A DNA stretch of 64,000 bases from assembly GCF_020037125.1 (NCBI RefSeq), contig NZ_JAIQDG010000026.1:1-64000 (forward strand). The letters are read 5' to 3'. Positions 26,536 to 34,383 of this stretch are shown piece by piece. This stretch comes from Myxococcus sp. RHSTA-1-4. GTDB lineage: Bacteria; Myxococcota; Myxococcia; Myxococcales; Myxococcaceae. The first letter of the stretch is position 1; the number at the start of each line of letters is the position of its first letter. The notes beneath the pieces were generated by a model. That model had not been told where the DNA came from. It did not search any database and worked only from the letters and a program-made list of their open reading frames with translations. The translations under genes were made by a program, and so were the position numbers.

Positions 26536-27737
26536 GTCTCCCCCCTGTTCTTGCCTTTGGTGCAAAGCATCAGGGGCAGAATGATGTTGCAGGACCCGCA
26601 CGGCGGGACGCTCTCCCCATGACCAAAGGAACTCATATTCACTCCACTCCGGTCGCTACGGAGGTATTCGACTTGTCCTTCGGTCCGCTGCCTGGCGCTG
26701 TGGAACCATCGCTCGGTCAGGCCGATGACGTAGGCCCCGTCATCCAGGGCGAGCACGAGTGCCTTGGGACCAGCACAGCTTCCTGGCGGGTAGTGGGCGG
26801 GTCGTGTGGGGTCGTCACGCCACCTGTCATGGAGACGATTGGCAAGATTCCATGCTTCATCCACACGAACTGGGTCCTGCCCCTGCTTTTCGCAGAGCTT
26901 CTCGGTGAAGGCTCTGACCCTCTTGATTTTGACGTTCTCGTTCTGTCCCGTGTCTGGATTCCTGCGGACAAACGAAATGTCGAGACCACCATCCGCGGGG
27001 GCGTGCCATCCGAGTTCATCCTTGACGAGCTCGCGGAACACCCGCTCCGTCCTGCTCGAGTGGTCCGCATACCGCTGGTCGCACGCACACCGGACCACGC
27101 CAAGCATTCTTCCTGTGTCGGCTCTCGGTGAGGGGAACTTCCGGCTCGGGTCGGGGCCCTGGTTGTTCCTGGTGAGCGCCTTCGCCAACGTCTTGGCGTC
27201 CTCCCTCGTCGCGTCCGTCTCTTCCAGCGCGCCATCGGATTGATGCTTTTCGTCGCAGAGAGGGCACTCCTTCTCTCCCGTGACGGCCGCTATCTTCCAG
27301 CCGGGGACCTGAATCACCCCCATCAGCGTCGCCGCGTTGGCCGGACTGCCGCCCGGGCCGCAGTTGTTGAGCATCGGGTCACCGAGCAACTGGACGTTCT
27401 TCCCCTCAATCTTCACGTCCATGGACCCGGGGCCCACGAAGCTCGTCGGGCCCTCCACGTTGGAGGAGACAATCCCGCCCCCGGTTCCCTTGCTCGCCAC
27501 GTCCCCCATGGAGCCGAAAGTGGCCCCCCGGATGGCCACCTTCTTTCCCTCAATCGTCACGCTCTTGGAGTAGTTCTTCGGGTCTGTTCCGCTCTTGCCG
27601 ATGTTGGGCAGCGGCGTCGGCACGAACGGCGCCGGCGGCCCTGGCATCTTGCAGACGTTGGGCAGCGTCGCCGCGGCCACCCCGTTGCTTCCTTCGGTCA
27701 CCGGAGTCTTGGGAGCATTCACTGACACTTTCGCCAT
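26511..27737 (-). CDS. DUF4150 PAAR-like effector with a deaminase-like toxin end
   Basis: A 408-residue protein. Residues 15-135 are the DUF4150 PAAR-like tip domain (LPNVCKMPGPPAPFVPTPLPN, GATFGSMGDVASKG, NVQLLGDPMLNNCGP), which sits on VgrG of the type VI spike. A CPLC pair (158-161) and a linker follow. The C-terminal 200 residues resemble YwqJ-like toxin deaminases: YPPGSCAGPKALVLAL (Cys321), a strand-rich middle, then HGESVPPCGSCNIILPLMLC (Cys380, Cys383). The PCxxC and upstream Cys would bind zinc, but the usual CxE catalytic Glu is Gly323 here. It would be injected into rivals, with the next gene giving immunity. Confidence 0.8.
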   Translation of the reverse strand: MAKVSVNAPKTPVTEGSNGVAAATLPNVCKMPGPPAPFVPTPLPNIGKSGTDPKNYSKSVTIEGKKVAIRGATFGSMGDVASKGTGGGIVSSNVEGPTSFVGPGSMDVKIEGKNVQLLGDPMLNNCGPGGSPANAATLMGVIQVPGWKIAAVTGEKECPLCDEKHQSDGALEETDATREDAKTLAKALTRNNQGPDPSRKFPSPRADTGRMLGVVRCACDQRYADHSSRTERVFRELVKDELGWHAPADGGLDISFVRRNPDTGQNENVKIKRVRAFTEKLCEKQGQDPVRVDEAWNLANRLHDRWRDDPTRPAHYPPGSCAGPKALVLALDDGAYVIGLTERWFHSARQRTEGQVEYLRSDRSGVNMSSFGHGESVPPCGSCNIILPLMLCTKGKNRGETCQHKSKR

Positions 27738-27750
27738 TGGGACCTCCCCC

Positions 27751-28800
27751 TCATGGAACCTGCGGAGCCTGCAGGAGCATCGCCCCCCGCAGCCCGGAAT
27801 CAGAGCCCGCCATCACCAGCGCTCGCGGGCCTCGCGCATACCTCCGAGCGAACGACTGGACCGCCAGCACGCCCCCGAGCGCCCCGAACGCGGCGCCCAT
27901 GTCGCCCCAGCAGTCGCTCGGGGCCTTGTACCCGGCTGACTTCCATACCTTCGGCGCTCGCAACGCGACGAAGCCCCACTCCTCGCTTCGGTAGCGCTCG
28001 CCATTGATGTCCGTGTACACCGTGTCCACGCCCTCCCGCGCGAGGTCGAGCCCCGCGACGGCCCCCCGCACGGCCTGAGTCATTGCGACGCCGAAGGAGC
28101 CCGTCTCACTCTCGCGCAGGCGCTCCTCCTGTGCCGTGCACGCCCCGCGAACGAGGGCGAGCTGGGGAAGGCCCAGGCGGCGGCGCAGCCCCGCGCTCAT
28201 CAGCGCGAGCCCACCCGCGCCCTCGCCGGGAGTGAATCCGCTGCGAACTCCCGGCTGCGCGAACCGGCGGCCACGCTCCAACCACACGAAGGTCTCCGAG
28301 TGGTGGTAGCTCTCCGCCCCCACCACCAGGAACAGGTGGTCCCGGCCTTCGGTGCACGCCTTCATCACCTGCTCGACCGCCCGAAGTGCTCCGGCATTCC
28401 CGCGCCCGGCAAGCTCGACGCTCACCTTGGACGTCTTCCCCCGGAAGCGCGCCTCCACGGACTGGACGACCCAGGCCGCGTCATTCTCGGAGAACCCCGG
28501 GCGGGCTTCCGGAAGCGCGAGCAGCACGGTGAGCCTGCCTCCATACAGAATCTCCTCTCCCAGCCTTGCCTCCAGCTCATCGAGCACGCTCTCCGCCATG
28601 GGCAGGACGCGGTCCCGCCCCTCGAGCCGGGTCTCCAGCAGTGCGTCGGCGGCGACCACGACCCGCTCGCCGCGCAGGTCGATGAACGGATACTCGGCGT
28701 AGCGGCAGATGCCAGCGCGCACGGCCGCCGCGCTGCTCGCGGCGGTGAACCCGACAGGCGTCCGCGCACCGACAGCCACCACCTCGACCTCGGTGTTCAT
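27751..28800 (-). CDS. Thiolase-like/ketosynthase-fold protein of a type VI cargo locus
   Basis: A 349-residue protein with the ketoacyl-synthase fold (VVAVGARTPVGFTAASSAAAVRAG; FTPGEGAGGLALMS; VYTDINGERYRSEEWGFV; DCWGDMGAAFGALGGVLAV). The site that normally holds the active Cys reads ELAGRGNAGALRAVEQV, with no Cys, so condensing activity is unlikely. Such proteins are regularly found between DUF2169 and DUF4150 genes and probably help load or mature the effector. The ATG overlaps the DUF2169 stop (ATGA), and the gap to the effector is 13 bp. Confidence 0.82.
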   Translation of the reverse strand: MNTEVEVVAVGARTPVGFTAASSAAAVRAGICRYAEYPFIDLRGERVVVAADALLETRLEGRDRVLPMAESVLDELEARLGEEILYGGRLTVLLALPEARPGFSENDAAWVVQSVEARFRGKTSKVSVELAGRGNAGALRAVEQVMKACTEGRDHLFLVVGAESYHHSETFVWLERGRRFAQPGVRSGFTPGEGAGGLALMSAGLRRRLGLPQLALVRGACTAQEERLRESETGSFGVAMTQAVRGAVAGLDLAREGVDTVYTDINGERYRSEEWGFVALRAPKVWKSAGYKAPSDCWGDMGAAFGALGGVLAVQSFARRYARGPRALVMAGSDSGLRGAMLLQAPQVP

Positions 28801-29807
28801 GCCGCGCTCCCCTGCTCGATGACTTCCGTTTCATCGAGATAGTCCGCCTCCGGCGCTGGAACGCGCAACACGCTCTGCCACACCAGCGACAGGCGCCGCT
28901 CCTCTGGCTCCAGAAGCACCGTCACCAAACGTGCGCCATGCTGCTCACGCCGCGTGAGGATGCGGGTGGTGAAGCCCAGTGAGATGCGCGGCAGCTCGAA
29001 GCGCAGGACGCCGTCGGGGGTCATGTTCAGCAACTCGACACGCTCTCCGCCGACGAGAGGCCTCTCGGTCCGCTGGTCCGTGGGGGCACTCAGCGCGAAG
29101 GCGGGGTCGTGGTCATCCGGCAACAGCGGCTTCTTCGATTGCTCCCACCGTGCGTCGTACGTCCCCGCAAGCTTGCGCCGCGGCATCCACGAAGCATCAA
29201 TCGGTCCGAATCCCGCGGGCCCCGTCTCCGCTGGAGCGCCACGGGGATACTCGATGGTGTGGGCCGGGCGTCCCACCAGGTGAGCCGCTCGACGTGCGAA
29301 GCCCCGCCCGATGGGGTTCCGCTCATCCATGCCGTGCCGCCGGGGGTCGGGGTCGGACAGGTCGCTCCCGCCGAATGCGGCTTCGTAGCGAATGGGGCGC
29401 GTGGTGAAGGGCTGTGGCCGGGTTGGCGCCACGCCGAGCAGCCCCCGCTCGTAGGTGCGGTCTCCGTGGACGAGCAGCTCCTTGTGGAGCCGGTCCACCC
29501 GGAGTGCGACGGGCACCGTCGGGGCCGGCCTCCCGCCGGGCGCATGTGCGTGCGCGTGGACCAGGATGTCCGTGTGAGGCTTCGCCGCGAGGAGCTCCGA
29601 GTCGTAGCGCAAGCTCGACCTGCCTGGCTCGCCAAGGTATTCGGGTGCGAGCACGGGGGGCGGTTGCTCATCCGCCAGCCGGAGCCGCCCACCGGGTGCG
29701 ATGTTGAAGGTCGCCTTGACGGCGACGAGCCACCAATGCACGCCGTGTTTGTCTCGAGTCCAGTTCCGCTCCGCGGCGTAGGGCGTCTGGTTATTCAAGA
29801 CCCACAT
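28797..29807 (-). CDS. DUF2169 type VI effector adaptor
   Basis: A 336-residue protein beginning MWVLNNQTPYAAERNWTRDKHGVHWWLVAVKATF in segments, the standard DUF2169 start, which decides the ATG at 29807 over one 20 codons upstream. Other family marks: SLRYDSELLAAKPHTDILVHAHAHAPGG, FTTRPIRYEAAFGG, DERNPIGRGF. DUF2169 proteins act as adaptors or chaperones that bring PAAR-like effectors to VgrG. It is the first gene of the four-gene cargo operon. No structural type VI genes are in the window, so the apparatus must be encoded elsewhere. Confidence 0.88.
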   Translation of the reverse strand: MWVLNNQTPYAAERNWTRDKHGVHWWLVAVKATFNIAPGGRLRLADEQPPPVLAPEYLGEPGRSSLRYDSELLAAKPHTDILVHAHAHAPGGRPAPTVPVALRVDRLHKELLVHGDRTYERGLLGVAPTRPQPFTTRPIRYEAAFGGSDLSDPDPRRHGMDERNPIGRGFARRAAHLVGRPAHTIEYPRGAPAETGPAGFGPIDASWMPRRKLAGTYDARWEQSKKPLLPDDHDPAFALSAPTDQRTERPLVGGERVELLNMTPDGVLRFELPRISLGFTTRILTRREQHGARLVTVLLEPEERRLSLVWQSVLRVPAPEADYLDETEVIEQGSAA

Positions 29808-29944
29808 CGTGTCAGCGTAGGGAACTCCAGACAGACGCGTCAATCCATGCGCTCGCGCCCCAGTCAAGAGAAGAAGCCGTCACGTTCACTGCAACACTCT
29901 CTCTTCCTGCCGCGAGGCGTAGCCCCCGGCAGCCCCCCTACGCG

Positions 29945-30672
29945 TCAATACTCCCAGGTCTCATGCGCCAGCGGCGCCGCGTTCAACGTCCGCCGCGCCA
30001 TCCTCCACCTGGGCAGGTGCCGGTCCATCAGCGCGATGAAGCGCTCGTCATGCTGCGCACGAGCAGGTGCATCAGCTCGTGAACGACCAGGTACTCGAGA
30101 CACTCCGGCGGCTTCTTCGCCAGCTCCAGGTTGAGCCAGATGCGGCGGGCGGCGGCGTTGCACGAGCCCCACCGGGTCTTCATCTTCTTGATGCCCCACC
30201 CTGCCACCTCCACTCCCAGCGCCGCCTGCCACTTCTCGATGAGCGGCGGGACGAGCTCGCGAAGGCGCACCCGGTACCAGCGCTGCAACAGCGCCTCGCG
30301 CTGCCGGGTGTCCCATCCGGGCCGCGTGTGCAGCGCGAGCGTCCGCGAGTTGCGCACCACGACGCGCCCCGGCCCTTCGGACTCCACGACGTCCAGGCGG
30401 TAGCGCCGGCCGAGGAAGTAGTGGCTCTCGCCGCTGACCAGCTCCCGCTCGGACTCGCGCTCCTGGCGCTCGAAGGCCGCCTGCTGCCGCCGAATCCACC
30501 GCAGCTTGCCGATGACGGCGACCCGCACCGCCGCGTCGGACACCACGAGCGGCGCCGCCACCCGGACCCGACCGTCGGGCGGATACACGCCGAGATGGAG
30601 GTTCTTGATGGCCTTCCGGACGACGGCCACGCGCAGGCCGCCCACCGTGAGGACGTGAGCCTCAGTAGTCAT
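29945..30672 (-). pseudogene. Frameshifted YgjP/DUF45-type metallopeptidase
   Basis: The reading frame from ATG 30672 encodes a typical DUF45 (M48-like) protein: LHLGVYPPDGRVRVAAP, WIRRQQAAFERQERE, MKTRWGSCN and the zinc motif VVHELMHLL. After LLVR it drops out of frame and stops at 30028. The expected continuation (HDERFIALMDRHLPRWR, then APLAHETWEY) follows in another frame and ends at 29945. One missing base near 30055 explains the break. DUF45 genes commonly follow hsdR in type I restriction loci, as here. The third zinc ligand and the end of the catalytic domain are lost or unlinked. A sequencing error is the alternative. Confidence 0.75.
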
Positions 30673-31213
30673 TCTGGTTCTTCACCAGCTCCAGGGTCCG
30701 CTCGACGAGGGCCTCGTCCTCGCCGAGGGCGGCGCCAATAGCATGGCGGACCCGGCGCGTCTTCATCCTGTTCTCGCGCCACCCGTCCATCATGCTCGCG
30801 CGGACCGCGGCGTCGACCTTCAGGGCCAGCGCCTCGTCCCTCCCCAGGTTGTCGTGGAGCGCGCGAAGGGCGGGCGTGTTCAGCGACCTCGGATAGTCGC
30901 CCGTCTTCGGGCCCTGCTTCGCCGGGCGGGTGAGCTCGACAATCTTCTCCAGATACTCCTGGTAGCCGAGCGCATCCTGCTTCCGCTGCTCGATGAGCGC
31001 GTCGAGCAGCTCGGACATGCGCTCGTAGTACTTCGGGTTGATGGGCGACTCGTCGACGATGAGCCGCCGGACGTTGTTCTCGATGGTCTCCGCGGCGGCC
31101 TGCTCCTTCCTCCGGAGGGCCTCGGGCAGCGCCTTCACCGCGTCGGCGCCCCGCTCCACGATGAGCTGAATCAGCGACAGGTCGTCGAACGAAACCCACC
31201 TCCACGCGCTCAT
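30662..31213 (-). pseudogene. hsdR: C-terminal remnant of type I restriction subunit HsdR
   Basis: This 183-residue frame matches only the last part of HsdR: AETIENNVRRLIVDESPINPKYYERMSELLDAL, IEQRKQDALGYQEYLEKIVELT, LRALHDNLGRDEALALKVDAAVRASMMDGWRENRMKTRRVRHAI and ELVKNQ, all in segments. Full HsdR has about 1000 residues with nuclease and helicase domains; none of these lies upstream, where a plus-strand gene starts within 175 bp. It is therefore a 5'-truncated relic. It overlaps the metallopeptidase start by 11 bp, as in intact loci. No hsdM or hsdS is in the window. Confidence 0.8.
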
Positions 31214-31308
31214 TCCGGCTCACGGCGCCCTTCAAGGTCCCGTCTCCCCGGGCTCGAGCAGGTCCGTTCAGGAGTGAAGCGGGCCGGGCGGAAGCCACCG
31301 GAAGGAAC

Positions 31309-31330
31309 CGCCGGAACGCTCGTTCCGGCG
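31309..31330. promoter_or_regulatory. Palindrome CGCCGGAACG-CT-CGTTCCGGCG
   Basis: A perfect 10-bp inverted repeat with a 2-nt centre, 55 bp before the DUF2381 start and in the same gap as the truncated hsdR start. The tight centre favours a dimeric repressor site over a terminator. Confidence 0.5.
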
Positions 31331-31384
31331 CCTCCCTCGTATCACCCGCGTCTGGTAGCGTCCAACACAGGAGGTAGTCACTGG

Positions 31385-32362
31385 ATGTCCCTACTCTCTT
31401 CATTGGCCTCGGTACTGGTGGTGCTCGTGGGAATGGCGGTCCAGGAGCAACCACGGGAGGCCAGGAGGCAGAAGACGCGGGTCATCGTGCTCAAGGGCGA
31501 CGAGGCGCCGCCCGCCCAGGTGCTGCGGGTGGCGCCGGACGCGGCGACCCTGGTCATGTTCGACGCGCCCGTGGTCCGCGAGTCGGTGGACACCGACGCC
31601 CTCTCCCGTCTCTTCAACCGGATTGAGGTGAACGAGCGCTCACTCGTGCTCAAACCAGCGGCGGAGCTGCCAGCGAACACGGCGCCAAGACTCACCGTGC
31701 GCTTCGCTGGCGGTCCGTCGGCGCGGCAGGTGGAGTTCGTGCTCACGTCACACCCGGACGAGGTGGACACGCAGGTGGAGGTGCGGCACGGGGAGAAGCC
31801 CGAGATCCGGTTGCTCGCGGAGTTGACGGAGCTGCGCGGGCGCTGCGCCGCGACGGAGGCCGGGCTGGCGCCCCTGCGCGCCCGCTGTGCCCGCGCGGGG
31901 CTGGCCGGCCTCTTCGTCTCCGGGGAGATGGACCCGGAGAACGGCGTCCAGGCCCACCGGCTCGACGAGAGGGCCTCGGAGCAGGGAGTCATGCCAGCGA
32001 AGAGGGTCACCCTCTTCCGCACGGGTGACACCGTCATGGTGGGAATGCGAATGGAGAACCGTTCCAGCGGTGCGCCGTGGGTCGCGGGCCCCGCGCGACT
32101 GGTGCGGTTGGACACACGGGGCGAGCCACTGGAGGAGGCGCGGCTACTGCCCGTGGTCATGGAGCCGGAGCGGCTGGCGCCCGGCGAGAGCGCGCGGGTG
32201 GCGGTGCAATGGGAAGAACCCTCCGAAGCCCCCGCTTCCGCAGTGCGGCTGGAGGTGGTGGACGCAGATGGCCGGGGCCTGAAATGGGAGCGACTGGAGT
32301 TGCGGCCGCCGGTGGTGGACGTCCCCCATGCACCGCGTGGCCGGAAGGAGGGCCGCCCATGA
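31385..32362 (+). CDS. DUF2381 family protein
   Basis: A 325-residue exported protein (signal MSLLSSLASVLVVLVGMAVQEQ). It belongs to DUF2381, a family seen almost only in Myxococcaceae: TRVIVLKGDEAPPAQVLRVAPDAATLVMFDAPVV near the N-terminus, LTVRFAGGPSARQVEFVL, a central ELRGRCAATEAGLAPLRARCARAG helix, then a beta-rich C-terminal half (PAKRVTLFRTGDTVMVGMRMENRSS), in segments. The function is unknown. Members are usually followed by a Ser/Thr kinase, as here with an ATGA overlap. CAGGAGGTAGTCACTGG precedes the ATG. Confidence 0.85.
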   Translation: MSLLSSLASVLVVLVGMAVQEQPREARRQKTRVIVLKGDEAPPAQVLRVAPDAATLVMFDAPVVRESVDTDALSRLFNRIEVNERSLVLKPAAELPANTAPRLTVRFAGGPSARQVEFVLTSHPDEVDTQVEVRHGEKPEIRLLAELTELRGRCAATEAGLAPLRARCARAGLAGLFVSGEMDPENGVQAHRLDERASEQGVMPAKRVTLFRTGDTVMVGMRMENRSSGAPWVAGPARLVRLDTRGEPLEEARLLPVVMEPERLAPGESARVAVQWEEPSEAPASAVRLEVVDADGRGLKWERLELRPPVVDVPHAPRGRKEGRP

Positions 32363-34356
32363 AGGGGGCGAGGCGAGGCGCTGGGGCTCGGGTGCTCTCA
32401 CCGCTGGCGCTGCCGGAGGGGACCCAGGTCGGGCGCTGGCGGGTGGAGAGTCAGGTGGGCCATGGCGGCTTCGGCACGGTGTACGCGGTGAGGGAGGTGG
32501 ACGCGCCCACCGCCCCCCTGTACGCGCTGAAGCTGGCACGGACACCGGAGGACGCGGGCTTCGGCCGGGAGGAGGAGGCGCTGCGACGGGTGCGGCACCC
32601 GGGCGTGGCGCGGTTGGTGGAAGCGGGACGGTGGGAGGCGGAGGCGGCGGGCTACCCGTACCTGGTGCTGGAGTACGTGCACGGCGAGGAGCTGTACCGC
32701 TGGGCCCAGCTGCGCAATCCCACCGCGCGACAGATGGCCGGGCTGCTCTCGCAGGTGGCCGAGGCGCTGGCGGCCGCACACGCCCTGGGCGTGCTGCACC
32801 GCGACTTCAAGGGAAGCAACGTGGTGGTCCGCCCGGACGGACGCGTGGTGGTGCTGGACTGGGGGGCGGGCGTGTACCCGGAGGCCGCCGCCCTCACCTG
32901 CACCACGCGCATGCCCCCGGGCACGCCGATCTACTACAGCCCTCAAGTCATGGCCTGGCGCACGCGCGCGCTGCGGGGCGGAGGCGGGCGTTACCCGTAC
33001 ACGGTGGCGGATGAAGCCTACGCGGTGGGTGTCACCTTCTACCGGCTGCTGGCCGACGAGTACCCGCCGCAGCAACTGGGCTGGGGCGAGGAGGACGCGG
33101 AGGAAGAGTCGGGGTTGCTGGCCCCCCAACCACTGGCCCTCCTCAACCCGCGCGTGCCGGAGCCACTGGCGGCGCTCGTCATGCGGTTGCTGGCCTTCCG
33201 CCCCGAGGCGCGCCCAGCGCCCCTGGCCGCGCTGGCTGCCGAGGTGCGCGAGCTGCTGGAGGCCGCGGGCGGGGCGTGGGACGTCCCCCTCTTCGAGTGG
33301 TACGCCGGCCCCGGCAGCCACTCGCGCACCACCACCGGGGAAGGCGCGTGGGGGCCCATGGCGCCCGGCCATGAGGCCGCCCTGCTGCGCGACAGGATGC
33401 AGCGGCCCGACGTGCTGGCCAACAAGGCCGCCGAGCGCTGGCTGCGGCGGCGCCACCCGCAAGCCCTGGTAGCGCCAGCAGCGGACAGCGCGGAGCCGCC
33501 CGCCGAGGCACGGGGCCCCGCCGAGGCCCTCCAGGTGGCGGCGGTGCCCATACCGGCTCCCGAAGAGAGACTCGCGCCGTCCGAGGCGACCCGGCAGGCG
33601 AAGCCGATGGCGCCGGGACCGGTCCCCACCCAGCCAGGCCATCGAGCCCGGCGCTGGGTGGAAGTCGCGGCGATGCTGACCGTGGTGGGGCTGGCGGGCG
33701 CGCTCGCCTTGAAGCGAACCCGGCCCCCGACCGCTTCCGGAGCAGAGGAAGTGGTGGGCCCCAAAGTAGCGCCCGCAATCGGGCTCCCCCATTCTGCCGA
33801 CGCCGGGGCGGCCCTTGCTTCTCCTCCACCCCCGCACCAGGAGCCATCCATGCCCACTCCTTCAGCCCCTCATTCCCCCGCGACGGGCCTCGTCTCCACC
33901 CTCAAGCGCGGCGCGGTGGCCTGCGGCGCCGCGGCCACCCTGGCCTGCTCCGGCCCCCAGGTGCGCCCCACGCCCGGCGCCCCCTGCCCTGACGGCGCGC
34001 TCGAGGCCATGCGAAAGCTCCGCCTGAACCCGGGGCGGCAGGTCGACATCTACGTGCGCGCGGACAAGCCGGGTTATGCCAATGAGCCGCTCTTCGTGCG
34101 CGACGGCGAAATCGTCAGCCGCGTCTTCGACAGCACCTCGCTCCCGGACGGCACGCTCATCGAGGGGCGGCTGTGGACGAAGGGGGAGACGGTCATCGGC
34201 CGCTACACGGCGCTGGAGCTGCCCGACGGGCGGCGCTTCCCCGTCTGCCTCGTGCTTTGCGACCTCGACGGCTGCACCAAGTATGTCGAGTCCACACCGG
34301 AGGCCGCCGCCATCGGACGCGCCAATTTCTTCACGGTGGTGGACTTCTTCCCCTGA
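32359..34356 (+). CDS. Ser/Thr protein kinase with a C-terminal exported-type domain
   Basis: A 665-residue protein. Residues 20-300 are a Hanks-type kinase: Gly loop VGHGGFGTVY, Lys in YALKLAR, catalytic LHRDFKGSN, metal site LDWGAG (DWG for DFG), PPGTPIYYSPQV and DEAYAVGVTFYRLL. One membrane helix (VAAMLTVVGLAGALAL) lies near residue 440. The last 168 residues start with MPTPSAP after an internal AGGAGCCATCC site (ATG 33850) and include a signal-like VACGAAATLACSG and a compact beta domain (VDIYVRADKPGYANEPLFVRDG; RRFPVCLVLCDLDGC). This part may be an extracytoplasmic domain or a separately translated lipoprotein. It is coupled to the DUF2381 gene. Confidence 0.9.
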   Translation: MKGARRGAGARVLSPLALPEGTQVGRWRVESQVGHGGFGTVYAVREVDAPTAPLYALKLARTPEDAGFGREEEALRRVRHPGVARLVEAGRWEAEAAGYPYLVLEYVHGEELYRWAQLRNPTARQMAGLLSQVAEALAAAHALGVLHRDFKGSNVVVRPDGRVVVLDWGAGVYPEAAALTCTTRMPPGTPIYYSPQVMAWRTRALRGGGGRYPYTVADEAYAVGVTFYRLLADEYPPQQLGWGEEDAEEESGLLAPQPLALLNPRVPEPLAALVMRLLAFRPEARPAPLAALAAEVRELLEAAGGAWDVPLFEWYAGPGSHSRTTTGEGAWGPMAPGHEAALLRDRMQRPDVLANKAAERWLRRRHPQALVAPAADSAEPPAEARGPAEALQVAAVPIPAPEERLAPSEATRQAKPMAPGPVPTQPGHRARRWVEVAAMLTVVGLAGALALKRTRPPTASGAEEVVGPKVAPAIGLPHSADAGAALASPPPPHQEPSMPTPSAPHSPATGLVSTLKRGAVACGAAATLACSGPQVRPTPGAPCPDGALEAMRKLRLNPGRQVDIYVRADKPGYANEPLFVRDGEIVSRVFDSTSLPDGTLIEGRLWTKGETVIGRYTALELPDGRRFPVCLVLCDLDGCTKYVESTPEAAAIGRANFFTVVDFFP

Positions 34357-34383
34357 AGCCGAGGACCTGGACTGGAGTGTGAC

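Noticed and set aside
26511..26640. HGE next to PCGSC as a canonical HxE/PCxxC deaminase pair
   Set aside because: Only three residues separate them, whereas the two motifs normally lie on different helices 25 or more residues apart; the upstream GSCAG site is the better equivalent.
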